From assembly GCA_963770485.1 (NCBI GenBank), contig CAVYPX010000005.1, forward strand, positions 1 through 64,000: 64,000 nucleotides of DNA, read 5' to 3'. Shown here piece after piece: positions 25,403 to 33,398 of this stretch. The position numbers and the translations under genes are program-made. This DNA is from CAVVEC01 sp963770485. Lineage in GTDB: Bacteria; Acidobacteriota; Terriglobia; Terriglobales; Acidobacteriaceae. Under the pieces are notes generated by a model. The model was given only the letters and a program-made list of their open reading frames with translations. It was not told the DNA's origin and searched no databases. Position 1 is the stretch's first letter, and each line of letters opens with the position of its first letter.

Positions 25403-26284
25403 TCACCGGGGGGACGCGCCCACAGGCGCGCCCAGCAATAAAGGTTGAGGATCGACCACATGCCGCCACAGTCCCAGGCCTTCGGCGGGTACACCCTGCG
25501 TGAAGGCCATCAACTGCGAGAAATAGAAAACCGGCAGGTTGAAGTTGGTGCCGTACGTCTGGTTGACCTCAGGCTGACGCGCATCCAGGTTCAGGTGGCA
25601 AACCGGGCACGCCACGGCGAAGGCATTGGCCCCGCTTTGCGCTGCGCCTTCCAGGATGGCGCGGGCGAGTTCGAGTACCTTCGCGGGATTAACCATGGCG
25701 TAGAACGCGCCACAGCAGGCGGTCTTGTGCGACCAGTCCAGGGTTTCAATTCCCACCCGGCGCAGTAGCCGGTCCATGCTTTGCGGATCTTCGCAGTTGT
25801 CGAAAGTGACTACCTTGGGCGGGCGAGTCAGCAGACAGCCGTAATAGCAGGCGACGCGCAGATGACTGACGCCCTCGTGCGCCAGGTTCGGCCTCCCGTC
25901 CAGTTCGCGTTCCAGCATCTCCAGGGGATGGAGCACCTCGACGCTGTGTTCCAGCGGGTACTCAATGATCTGCTCAAGGTCGGCACGCAGCTTGGCATCG
26001 GCGGCGACTTCATGTTGCGCGCGCTTGAATTGGTTGTAACAAGCCGCGCACGGCGATACCAATTGCGCCAGGCCACGCTGGTGCGCGAGCGCCAGGTTTT
26101 TCAGGGGAACCGCCAGTCCCAACAGTGGAGAAATGTTCCCCACCATGCCGGCCCCGCAGCAAAACCATTCGTGCATCTCCTCCAGCCCAATGTCCAGGCG
26201 ATCGCACAAATTGCGAAACGAGACGTCATACTCCTGCGCCATTTTTTCCAAAGAACAGCCGGGATAGTAGGCGTAGCGCTTCAT
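25403..26284 (-). CDS. hdrB: Heterodisulfide reductase subunit B-like (HdrB)
   Basis: 293 residues with two CCG domains: HEWFCCGAG near residue 40 with CAACYNQ, and a second set CYYGCLLTRP, KTACCGAFYA and CPVCHLNLD. These Cys-rich motifs hold the noncubane [4Fe-4S] centres that reduce disulfides in HdrB. The N-terminal YYPGCSLEKMAQEYD is typical. The real substrate in a bacterium without CoM/CoB is unknown. Its ATG overlaps the hdrC stop (ATGA), and hdrA starts 4 bp after its end. Both show tight coupling. Confidence 0.93.
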   Translation of the reverse strand: MKRYAYYPGCSLEKMAQEYDVSFRNLCDRLDIGLEEMHEWFCCGAGMVGNISPLLGLAVPLKNLALAHQRGLAQLVSPCAACYNQFKRAQHEVAADAKLRADLEQIIEYPLEHSVEVLHPLEMLERELDGRPNLAHEGVSHLRVACYYGCLLTRPPKVVTFDNCEDPQSMDRLLRRVGIETLDWSHKTACCGAFYAMVNPAKVLELARAILEGAAQSGANAFAVACPVCHLNLDARQPEVNQTYGTNFNLPVFYFSQLMAFTQGVPAEGLGLWRHVVDPQPLLLGAPVGASPR

Positions 26285-26838
26285 GCTCCCGCCGCCTCTT
26301 TCTGCCGGACGCGGTCGTAGAGCCGGCGGTACACAGACCCACCCCGTGGAAGGCTAAAAAAGTTCAGCCGGCCCCGGGCAATTAACCGCAACCCCAATGT
26401 GAAATCCTGGAAGTAATTCTCACTTTTCAGCTTGCAGATGAGGGTGAGCGGCAGCTCCGCGGAGCGTCCATACAGATAGAGGTTTTCTAGAAATGAAGCG
26501 AAGTAGGTGGCGATGGCCTGGTCGGGCGCAACTGTCCCGCTGCGCCAGGCGATGACCCGTGCCGCTTGCAAAAGCTTGGAAATGTCCACTTCCTGCGGAC
26601 ATCGAGCCGTACAGGTCTCACAGTGCACGCATACCCAGATGGCCTTGGAGCGCAGCACCGGTTCCCACTCCCCCAGCAGCAGGTGATGAACCATGCGCGC
26701 CGGTGTCAAATCCATCGCGGTAAGCAGCGGACAGCCTGCCGTACAACGATTGCACTGGAAGCAGGCCTCCGGCGATACCACTTTCAAGTGAGCCAGAGCT
26801 GGCGATTCTTTCCAGGCGGCGGTGACGGGAGTCTCCAC
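26281..26838 (-). CDS. hdrC: Heterodisulfide reductase subunit C-like (HdrC)
   Basis: About 185 residues with two [4Fe-4S] motifs: CFQCNRCTAGCP and CVHCETCTARCP, the HdrC arrangement. The remainder is helical with no membrane anchor. The start is set at the GTG at 26838, preceded by AGGTGG; a TTG at 26880 (14 residues longer) lacks a ribosome binding site. It is the first gene of the operon and wires HdrA to HdrB. A GTGAC-N4-GTCAC palindrome lies 117 bp upstream. Confidence 0.9.
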   Translation of the reverse strand: METPVTAAWKESPALAHLKVVSPEACFQCNRCTAGCPLLTAMDLTPARMVHHLLLGEWEPVLRSKAIWVCVHCETCTARCPQEVDISKLLQAARVIAWRSGTVAPDQAIATYFASFLENLYLYGRSAELPLTLICKLKSENYFQDFTLGLRLIARGRLNFFSLPRGGSVYRRLYDRVRQKEAAGA

Positions 26839-26954
26839 AACCCACCTCGCAGATTTTTCGATGCACGTCAGCAAACGCAAGCAGCCGGACTTTCGCGACC
26901 AGCCGCGATTGCAAACGTGCTACTAGTTATTGGTCTAACCAACGCACCACTTCA

Positions 26955-26968
26955 GTGACTCAGGTCAC
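26955..26968. promoter_or_regulatory. Palindrome GTGACTCAGGTCAC, candidate operator of the hdr-mvh operon
   Basis: Perfect 5-4-5 palindrome, the first of four in 2.4 kb. Its centre is about 120 bp upstream of the hdrC start. The half-site GTGAC with 4-base spacing is of FNR/CRP-family type. The regulator is not in the window. Confidence 0.5.
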
Positions 26969-27081
26969 CCATCATCGTGAGCAATGGCTGCCTCTGGACG
27001 CTGCCGCCAGCTTGGAACACGTCACCTTGTTTTCTCGAAACCCTTACTCCAGCGCCAACTTGAGAGCAGCCGCACCTCCGT

Positions 27082-27095
27082 GTGACGATGGTCAC
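27082..27095. promoter_or_regulatory. Palindrome GTGACGATGGTCAC, second candidate operator
   Basis: Same 5-4-5 pattern; with flanking T and A it extends to TGTGAC-N4-GTCACA. It lies 244 bp upstream of hdrC in a stretch with no gene (26839-27273). Confidence 0.5.
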
Positions 27096-27273
27096 AGCGG
27101 GCAGTGCGCGGTAGCCATGAAAAAGGTGATGAGTGAATCAGGCAGAAGAGTCTTAGGGTTGTAGGAGGGCATGATCGGGGCGCCGGTCGCTTGCTCTTCG
27201 TCCACGGTAGGCTACCGCGACGGCAGTGCGGCTGGCCCGCTCCGCTGAGCTTCCGTTTTATGGCGCAAAGCCT

Positions 27274-27423
27274 TCAGTGGCTGTGAGTATGTGGATGATC
27301 GTGAGTCTCCAGCTTCTGCTGAAGCTCACGAACCTGTTGCTGGAGCTTCTTCATCTGCTCCTCAACCGCTTTGATGCGCTGGTCGTAATCTGGATGATGG
27401 TGACCCTGTTTTGCATCAGCCAT
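27274..27423 (-). CDS. His-rich small coiled-coil protein
   Basis: 49 residues from an ATG at 27423 with AAGGAG 7 bases upstream. A longer reading from 27483 has no ribosome binding site. Composition: N-terminal GHHHPDYD, a single amphipathic helix with heptads (IKAVEEQMKKLQQQVRELQQ), and C-terminal THDHPHTHSH. Nine His in 49 residues, clustered at both ends, suggest metal (Ni, Zn) binding. It lies next to a nickel hydrogenase operon on the same strand and has its own copy of the GTGAT-N4-GTCAC site upstream. No family is recognised; a nickel-handling role is speculation. Confidence 0.6.
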   Translation of the reverse strand: MADAKQGHHHPDYDQRIKAVEEQMKKLQQQVRELQQKLETHDHPHTHSH

Positions 27424-27896
27424 GGATTTCTCCTTAGCGGACTTCGCCTCAGCGATGCTAATCGCGAACTTCGGATTTTTCAATGCAGCGCGCGCAGTTC
27501 AAGGGAGCGGCCAAGCAGTCACCAAGATGAGTGATAGCGGTCACTGAATTTGTGTGACTCGGGGGAGCATAACTGCGAACGGGATGACCAGATCGCACGG
27601 CCCTTCTGGCCGGTTCTTTCATACCGTGCCGGAGTCATTGTCAGAACCGCCGGCTTCATGTCCGGCAGATGACACCGAACTCCGGGGGTACAGCCATGAA
27701 AGACTGCCCAATCATCCGAGCGCAAAACTTGGCAGTGGCCAGTTCTGCCTGGTTCCTCTATGTAGTCTCCTTGTTTCCTCGCTTCATCCACTCACGGTGT
27801 GAATCACTAATTTCAATTTGTGGACAGGGCAGACGTGGCGGCCTGGAGTACAGCTCTTTTCCCTGAGAGAAGACGCTTTGCCAGATGAGGATAATT
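27424..27896. other. Intergenic region between divergent small genes
   Basis: About 470 bp with no supported gene. It contains the palindrome at 27531-27544. Frames in the remainder (such as that beginning 27554 on plus) have no recognisable start signals or domains. Confidence 0.5.
27531..27544. promoter_or_regulatory. Palindrome GTGATAGCGGTCAC upstream of the His-rich gene
   Basis: Same 5-4-5 pattern with one base off (GTGAT for GTGAC). It lies 108 bp upstream of the start at 27423, matching the spacing seen at hdrC and at the gene starting at 29284. Confidence 0.45.
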
Positions 27897-28061
27897 ATGA
27901 ATCAGAATTGCTCTTCTCAATCGCATTGGCAAGCCGCGAAAACTGCGGAAAAAACAGACAAGCTGTCGCTGATCAGCGAATGGGTAGCGCCGATCATTGT
28001 TTGGGTGGTGGTCATTGCCCTTAGCCTGGCAGTTGCAGGATTCTTGCTCGGCGAAAGATAG
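27897..28061 (+). CDS. Very small single-helix membrane protein
   Basis: 54 residues (58 from an in-frame ATG at 27885). The start is polar (MNQNCSSQSHWQ), followed by a helix KTAEKTDKLSLISEW and one membrane span (APIIVWVVVIALSLAVAGFLL) with a short GER tail. The upstream GATGAGGATAATT offers a weak ribosome binding site. It lies within the hydrogenase-linked small-gene cluster but on the opposite strand. Unknown function; membrane anchoring of a partner is possible. Confidence 0.5.
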   Translation: MNQNCSSQSHWQAAKTAEKTDKLSLISEWVAPIIVWVVVIALSLAVAGFLLGER

Positions 28062-28280
28062 GTTTCATCGGGCGCTTGCAGATCAAAAAGCCATCTGCCA
28101 CAAATAATTGAATCGCAATCTATTGCGGCGCGCCGGTGCCCGGGTGAGGCAATCATTGCAAGTGTGTCTGGGGCATCGGACCGCTAATGCATCTCACTTT
28201 CCGTCCACAGACATGCAACGGATGTTCCCGATCGCGCGACCAGAAAGCAAATTAAGCGGGGCTCATCGGGATAGCATCTG

Positions 28281-28750
28281 TCAGGCCGCTGTAACCATTT
28301 CGGCCGGCTCTGTCATTCCGTGGACGGGCTCACGGATTACCCGTAATGCTGTGGCAATCTCGACGCTGCTGATGCTCCCTTTGCCCACCAGGTCGCTGAG
28401 TGACAGAATACCCGCCACCTCACGTTTCGCATTCACCACCGGAAGGCGGTGGACCTGATGCTCTTCCATCAGTTCCAGTGCGTGCCGAACATCATCCTCT
28501 ACAGCACAGCAAATCGGATCATGGGTCATGCACTCGCTGACCCAGGTATGCGCAGGATCTTTGCCACCCGCCACAACATGCATACAAAGGTCGCGATCGG
28601 TGACCACCCCGACCAGCCTCGGAACAAACGGATCTTGGACGACCGGCAAAACTCCAATGCCCCTTTGTTGCATGATGGTGGCAGCGGCAGGGCCGAACTG
28701 GACGGGCAGCAGCATGCCGGATGCTTGGTCATTATCTCCTGAACTTTCAC
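28281..28750 (-). pseudogene. CBS-domain protein with a single-base frameshift
   Basis: A two-CBS-domain protein, ~156 residues when repaired. The true start is the GTG at 28750, with AGGAGG six bases before it, and reads MKVQEIMTKHPACC. The remainder (PAAATIMQQRGIGVLPVV, then LVGVVTDRDLC, VHRLPVVNAKREVAG) continues in another frame from about 28710, within the run GCTGCTGCCC. Joined, the halves give an uninterrupted CBS pair. The alternative start in the downstream frame (GTG at 28757) overlaps the Shine-Dalgarno and is implausible. CBS pairs bind adenosyl nucleotides. Either real decay, recoding, or a consensus error explains the shift. Confidence 0.75.
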
Positions 28751-28852
28751 AGCTCACCTCCTAAATGCGCATTGCTAGAAAAGGCGATGCTCGCCGAAAC
28801 ACGCCAAACGCCGGGCACCATAGCCAAGGGATTGACGTGACCTGCCGGCAAG

Positions 28853-29284
28853 TTATTGGACCAAGAGGAGCTTGCCTTGGCCATCACGGAAGATTATGGT
28901 CTCATTGCCCCGAGTGATCTCCCGCGCAATCACGCCGTTCTTCCCTTCGAGCCGAATCTTGGACCCGACCACTTCAATCTGATCCCCGGGAGCGAAGCTC
29001 AGTTTTTGGCTTGACATGATTCGAACAGGAGCCAAGTGCACTTGGAGCACTCCTGCTGATGTCTTCAGCATCAGGTGGCTACCAACTTCTCCTTCGCTTA
29101 CTGGGCAGTCGAAGTCCTGTTCTTCCTGCACAATCCCCTTCACCACGACCTCGTTGGCGGGGTTGTAGAGCGCCGCGCCTTGAGCCGTAACCGGGCGATG
29201 GAAGCCGACGCCCAAGACCAACAACAAAACCGCGATAACCGCCACGGCGAAGACCAACCCATAAAGCAAACTGAGTATTTTCAT
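28853..29284 (-). CDS. Membrane-anchored OB-fold-like protein
   Basis: 143 residues. One N-terminal hydrophobic helix (LLYGLVFAVAVIAVLLLVLGVGF) is followed by a beta-rich extracytoplasmic domain: VVVKGIVQEEQDFDCP, LMLKTSAGVLQVHLAP, GDQIEVVGSKIRLEG and ITRGNETIIFRD. This strand pattern (KGxV...GDxxxVxGS) is that of small OB-fold domains. Function unknown. The start ATG (29284) follows GAGGAGATGGG. A perfect GTGAC-N4-GTCAC palindrome lies 98 bp upstream, grouping it with the hydrogenase operon. Confidence 0.65.
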   Translation of the reverse strand: MKILSLLYGLVFAVAVIAVLLLVLGVGFHRPVTAQGAALYNPANEVVVKGIVQEEQDFDCPVSEGEVGSHLMLKTSAGVLQVHLAPVRIMSSQKLSFAPGDQIEVVGSKIRLEGKNGVIAREITRGNETIIFRDGQGKLLLVQ

Positions 29285-29381
29285 GGTCCCATCTCCTCTA
29301 CCTCTCTTTGCGTTTTTGCCCGCCTGGTTAAAGAGCGCGCTTTCACACTTACAATTCTCCTCGTTATGCAGCGGGTGCGCC

Positions 29382-29395
29382 GTGACCTACGTCAC
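29382..29395. promoter_or_regulatory. Palindrome GTGACCTACGTCAC upstream of the OB-fold-like gene
   Basis: Fourth 5-4-5 palindrome of the set. It lies 98 bp upstream of the start at 29284. Confidence 0.5.
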
Positions 29396-29464
29396 TAGGC
29401 TAGGTGTCTCATGGGCCTTCTTCGTTGTGTGTGGTTGAGTTCAGACTGCGGGCTTCAACACAAA

Positions 29465-29495
29465 GGCCAGCCGGATCTTTCGGATCCGGCCGGCC
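29465..29495. terminator. Hairpin downstream of the 29543-29800 gene
   Basis: GGCC-A-GCCGGATC pairs with GATCCGGC-C-GGCC around a TTTCG loop (12 pairs, one mismatch). It sits about 48 bp past the stop of the minus-strand gene. No strong T-run follows, so termination is probable but not certain. Confidence 0.5.
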
Positions 29496-29542
29496 TCGAT
29501 CGGTGTTATTGGAATCTGGGGTGCTGCCTGAGGTAACCCGAA

Positions 29543-29800
29543 TCAGGCAGCTTTCTTCGTATCGTGCAGTTCGTTAAACTTCTTATCGGCTATCTTTCGG
29601 AGCCGTTCCAGCTCCTCCTGCAGACGGTCAATCTCGTTTTCAAATTCCTTAAAGCTTGCGCAACGAGCGGTCACGGTGACCTTGTCATATTCTGCGCGCA
29701 TGAACGAGCGCAGGTAGACTTCTGCGTTTTCTTCCAAGAAGAGCAATCCGAGACTTTCTGTCGTAGGAGGAAGACCGGGGTGCGAGGACTGTGTTGCCAT
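29543..29800 (-). CDS. Small acidic protein with C-terminal coiled coil
   Basis: 85 residues. The start at 29800 (MATQSSHPGLPP) has GGAGGAG seven bases upstream. Residues ~50-80 form a helical heptad region (FKEFENEIDRLQEELERLRK). The N-terminal half is SLGLLFLEENAEVYLRSFMRAEY. There is no recognised family. It is set apart from its neighbours by a hairpin downstream. Confidence 0.6.
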   Translation of the reverse strand: MATQSSHPGLPPTTESLGLLFLEENAEVYLRSFMRAEYDKVTVTARCASFKEFENEIDRLQEELERLRKIADKKFNELHDTKKAA

Positions 29801-30065
29801 AAATCTCCTCCCTGTGAGTAAGCTTGAGCAGCCAACTTTTTGCTCTGACAGTAATTTTATACCCGTCGCGCCCCGCCGACACAGAAAATTGCTCAATCTG
29901 CTCCCCGCCTATGCTGCAGTGCGGCAATGGAGATTCAGCGTCCCCAGTCCGCCGCAGTGCGTGATTGTCGAGACGCTGGGTTGTCACTGAGCGTATAGTT
30001 TGAATTCCAGGTCTGGTGCTTCCAAGAATCGAAATCCGTTTCCAGACACGAGTGGAAAAGCGGCC

Positions 30066-30551
30066 ATGCTCGAGATTCAAGCAGTCCGGATGGAATTTCC
30101 AGCCGATGCCAACATCATTGTCGGGCAGTCGCACTTCATTAAGACCGTGGAAGACCTTTACGAAGCGGTGACCACGACGGTGCCGCAGGCCAAGTTCGGC
30201 CTGGCGTTCAATGAGAGTTCCGGAGCTTGCTTGATCCGCTGCGAAGGGAATGATCCGGCGCTGCGCGATGCCGCCGTACGCAACGCCCAAGCCCTGGGCT
30301 CGGGCCACACGTTCGTCCTAATTATCCAGAATTCCTATCCCATTAACATCCTGAATGCGATCCGCACCGTGCCGGAGGTGTGTTCGATATTCTGCGCAAC
30401 TGCCAATCCGGTTGAAGTCGTGGTCGCTCAGAGTGAGCAAGGACGGGGCGTGCTCGGTGTCATCGATGGCAGCTCACCGAAGGGTGTAGAGGGGCAGGCT
30501 GACGTAGCCTGGCGGCACGATCTCCTGCGTAAGATCGGTTACAAGCGATAG
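30066..30551 (+). CDS. Adenosine-specific kinase (PF04008 family)
   Basis: 161 residues matching the compact adenosine-specific kinase family throughout. Seen are VGQSHFIKTVEDLYEA near residue 20, FGLAFNESSGACLIR, SGHTFVLIIQNSYPINILNAI, VCSIFCATANPVEVVVAQ and GRGVLGVIDGSSPKGVE. Family members are 155-165 residues and use ATP to phosphorylate adenosine, though few are characterised. The start at 30066 (MLEIQAVRMEFP) matches the family N-terminus. It lies at the edge of the hydrogenase-linked cluster. The fold is unrelated to classical adenosine kinases. Confidence 0.88.
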   Translation: MLEIQAVRMEFPADANIIVGQSHFIKTVEDLYEAVTTTVPQAKFGLAFNESSGACLIRCEGNDPALRDAAVRNAQALGSGHTFVLIIQNSYPINILNAIRTVPEVCSIFCATANPVEVVVAQSEQGRGVLGVIDGSSPKGVEGQADVAWRHDLLRKIGYKR

Positions 30552-30625
30552 GACCACCAGGCAGGCCTTGCGTTTATTGCCTTGTTCGCGTGGGGAAGGC
30601 TCTGCGCCACGAACCGAAGGCGCCC

Positions 30626-31303
30626 CTACCAGACCAACGGTATCAGCCGGTATCGAACCCGGGCAGCATACTCAGCGTAACCTTCAAGACCGCGCTGCAG
30701 TTCTCGGTCCTCCATCGCCGTCCGAAAAACAATGCCGCTTGAAAGAACAAACGAGACCGCCAGCCCGTACCAGGAGCCAAGCAGCAGGGCATTCGCTGGC
30801 AGATAGATGAGCACAGCGGCGTAGAGCGGATGGCGTACTGTGGCGTAGGGTCCGGTTGAAATCACTCTCTGACCGCGTTCCGTCTGGATTCTCACGACCG
30901 CCGCCAGAAACGTGTTTTCCCGAAAAACGCGAGCGATCATCCGAAACGACAATACCATCAGCGCCCCGCCGGCGCATTGCAGCCAGACCGGCATCACGGA
31001 CCAGCGGAAGCGGACCGCATCCAGGCCCATCAGGATCAGCCAACCGCACCAGGCAACGGTCAAGGCCAGAAGAAAGACTTTGTCCCAGAGCGGCTGGTCT
31101 CTCTGAATTGGTAATTTCATTCGCTCGGCGAGAAGTGCGGGATCGTGCCGCACCAACAGAAGAGTGATCCACAATGCTCCGACGAAGAATAAGATGAGGT
31201 ACGCCCATCCGGCGGGCCAGAGGATGGTTCCCGCAGCGCCGAATAGCAGGGCCGAAAAGATCAGAGCCTCCACCGTAAGAGTGAGCCAGACCTTGACGCC
31301 CAT
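30626..31303 (-). CDS. Isoprenylcysteine carboxyl methyltransferase (ICMT)-like membrane protein
   Basis: 225 residues with five or six hydrophobic helices. The C-terminal part carries the family signature: STGPYATVRHPLYAAVLIYL and the acidic EDRELQRGLEGYAEYAARVRYRL, where RHP and the E..L...Y..Y pattern bind S-adenosylmethionine in ICMT/PEMT-type enzymes. The start at 31303 (MGVKVWLTLTVEAL) begins just before the first helix. The long in-frame stretch before it is not coding-like. The substrate is unknown. It lies 103 bp from tonB. Confidence 0.78.
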   Translation of the reverse strand: MGVKVWLTLTVEALIFSALLFGAAGTILWPAGWAYLILFFVGALWITLLLVRHDPALLAERMKLPIQRDQPLWDKVFLLALTVAWCGWLILMGLDAVRFRWSVMPVWLQCAGGALMVLSFRMIARVFRENTFLAAVVRIQTERGQRVISTGPYATVRHPLYAAVLIYLPANALLLGSWYGLAVSFVLSSGIVFRTAMEDRELQRGLEGYAEYAARVRYRLIPLVW

Positions 31304-31406
31304 AGGCTTTGCTCCGCAACACTCTACCAGCCTAACAACCGCGCCTGCGCAAATCTCCCTAGATTCTTGCCAGAAAAAGTTCCATCGGGCGTCGGCATAG
31401 AGCAGC

Positions 31407-32297
31407 CTAATAGAGCCGGAAGGTGACCTCGACGCTGATTTGAACCGCCACCGCAAGACCGTCCTTGCGCGCGGGTTCAAATTTCCACCGCCCGATGGCT
31501 TCCACTGCCTTTTCGTCCAAGCCCATGCCCAGAGAGCGTTGCACGCGTATATCGTGCGGACGGCCTTCCGGCCCCACCACCAGCCACAGCACAACCGTTC
31601 CCTGGTATTTCGCTTTGCGGGCTTCTTCGGAGAATTCCGGATCCGGCGAGTAAATCGCGCGCGGCGCGCTCACTCCTCCACCGACACGGTACACTCCTCC
31701 TCCGATGCCCCCGCCCCAACCCGGCCCTACACCTGGTCCGCGCCCAGAACCAACTCCTCCGCCACTACCGGAACCGATGCCCCCACCAGAACCGGTGCCG
31801 TTGGAAGGCGGTCCCAGAATTGAAGAAAGGGGATCGCCAAGAGCGCCGAGCTGAGGGAGACGGATTTCCGGAACAACGACTGTTGGTTCCACGGGGAGCT
31901 TGGGATTTTCATTGCGGACGACGACTGCCGGAGGAGTTAGCTGCTGGCGTGAGAATCGCGGCAGGGCTCCCTTGGAGGCGGCCAGCTTGTCACGGTCGCC
32001 ACCCCCACCGCCGCCCCCGGATTGAGTGCGTGACGGAGGCAAGATGTAAGGACTGACATCGGTGACGATGCCCATCACCTGCCGACGAATCTCATGGCGA
32101 TGGGTCACCAGGTAACGGCTGGAGACGCAGAGCAGCAACAACACCAGGCCATGGCCAAGGAACGACAGAACCACCGTACTCTTCCTGGTTCGGTACAGGC
32201 CATAGCCCTCGCCGAAGAGTGTAGGCACGATGGACCGGGCCGTTTCGGAACTGATAAGGCCCGCTTCCGGTTCGAGACTGGGTGCGACGCTTGACAT
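31407..32297 (-). CDS. TonB-family energy transducer
   Basis: 296 residues from the ATG at 32297 (MSSVAPSLE). Order: cytoplasmic N-terminus, one membrane helix (STVVLSFLGHGLVLLLLCV), then a Gly-run GGGGGGG, a Pro-rich section and a long Gly/Ser-rich linker (GSGGGIGSGSGGGVGSG). The C-terminal TonB domain follows: PEFSEEARKAKYQGTVVLWL, and AVEAIGRWKFEPARKDG. It spans the periplasm to energise outer-membrane transporters with the proton motive force. No ExbB/ExbD or receptor is adjacent. Confidence 0.88.
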   Translation of the reverse strand: MSSVAPSLEPEAGLISSETARSIVPTLFGEGYGLYRTRKSTVVLSFLGHGLVLLLLCVSSRYLVTHRHEIRRQVMGIVTDVSPYILPPSRTQSGGGGGGGDRDKLAASKGALPRFSRQQLTPPAVVVRNENPKLPVEPTVVVPEIRLPQLGALGDPLSSILGPPSNGTGSGGGIGSGSGGGVGSGRGPGVGPGWGGGIGGGVYRVGGGVSAPRAIYSPDPEFSEEARKAKYQGTVVLWLVVGPEGRPHDIRVQRSLGMGLDEKAVEAIGRWKFEPARKDGLAVAVQISVEVTFRLY

Positions 32298-32431
32298 CCT
32301 GTTCACCAGGAAAGCGTGAGGCACTCATTCTGGCCACATAGGCGAACCCTTTATGTCCGGCTCGCCTGTATCGCCACAACGATTCGCGTTTCACGCTCTC
32401 CGAGGTTATCCCGGCCGCGACAATATGTTCG

Positions 32432-32896
32432 TCAGTGGGACGGCGGCAAATCACTGGACCAGGAGTCAGCAGCAATCAGCCACTTCGTCCCGACATGTTT
32501 CCAGACCGTCAGGTACTTGCCGTGATCCTCCTTTTTTGTCCCATCGTTCTGAGGCACGATCATGCGATAGGTGCCCACGTCCCAAGCGACACTAGCGGCC
32601 TGCCGGATGTAAGTCACGTCAAATGCGAGTTCACTGACGCCGTGGCTCAAAGGTCCCCGCAAATACTCGCGGATGGCATCGCGTCCGTGGACCGCCTCAT
32701 GGTGCGGCGGCAGGTAGACGGCATCCAAAGCGTAAGCAGCGACGACTCTCTCCAAATCTCCGGCATTCCAGTGCCGCGCCCAATCATTGCCGATCTGGCG
32801 GATGATTCCGGCAGCGCTGGTACGCTTTGCCGGTTTGCGGCGGCGGATGGCTTTACCGGTGGCGTGTTTCCCCAGCTTCTTGGCGGTTGGTTTCAT
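32432..32896 (-). CDS. SnoaL/DUF4440-like protein
   Basis: 154 residues. A basic N-terminal tail (KKLGKHATGKAIRRRKPAKR) precedes a NTF2-like domain: IRQIGNDWARHWNAGDLERVVAAYALDAVYLPP, then GRDAIREYLRG and KYLTVWKHVGTKWLIAADSWS. This is the SgcJ/DUF4440 pattern of a small cone-shaped fold used for many enzymatic and scaffold roles. No catalytic residues can be assigned. The start ATG follows GGGTAGC and lies after ACGTGGGAGG. No operon partner. Confidence 0.8.
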   Translation of the reverse strand: MKPTAKKLGKHATGKAIRRRKPAKRTSAAGIIRQIGNDWARHWNAGDLERVVAAYALDAVYLPPHHEAVHGRDAIREYLRGPLSHGVSELAFDVTYIRQAASVAWDVGTYRMIVPQNDGTKKEDHGKYLTVWKHVGTKWLIAADSWSSDLPPSH

Positions 32897-33126
32897 GCTA
32901 CCCTCCCACGTAATAGACTTTACGAACAGATTTTACTCCGGAGGCGCAGCCAGGTTCTGCGACGCTTGTCACAGGACATTGTGAGCAGTTGATTGGGCGA
33001 GCCAGTGACCTGGGCTGAGGGTATTTTCGTAGAGTCTCGCAACCGGTCGTCAGATAGTTGCAGGTGAATTCCGCGCGGAACTCCCAGGTACCGGCGCTAA
33101 GATGTCCCGCCGACTGGCACCTTCTT

Positions 33127-33309
33127 CTACTCTTCGAAACAAGGTCCGCCGTCGTGTCCAGACTTCTGATGAACGCTAATGGTCTGGCTCATTCGAACAT
33201 AAGCATCCCGCAGGTCCCGCTTTTCTTGCTCTGTCAAATTCGGATTTTCCAGCGCGGAGAGAATGTCGTCGAATTCCGCCTCCAGTTTTTCGAGTTCTGC
33301 ACAGAGCAT
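33127..33309 (-). CDS. Small coiled-coil protein, last gene of the acyl-CoA synthetase-ACP-kbl run
   Basis: 60 residues from the ATG at 33309, which has GGAGG five bases upstream; longer in-frame starts have no such site. The first half is a helical heptad (ELEKLEAEFDDILSALE), followed by NPNLTEQEKRDLRDAYVRMSQTI and a Gly/Cys tail (GHDGGPCFEE). Unknown function. The gene is 89 bp after kbl on the same strand. Confidence 0.6.
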   Translation of the reverse strand: MLCAELEKLEAEFDDILSALENPNLTEQEKRDLRDAYVRMSQTISVHQKSGHDGGPCFEE

Positions 33310-33398
33310 ATTGACCTCCGTTTCGTCCGCTGGCGTTCCGGGAACCCGCATCCGCGTGTTCACGGATTTCTGCAATCCAGCATGTCCATGACTTCAGG

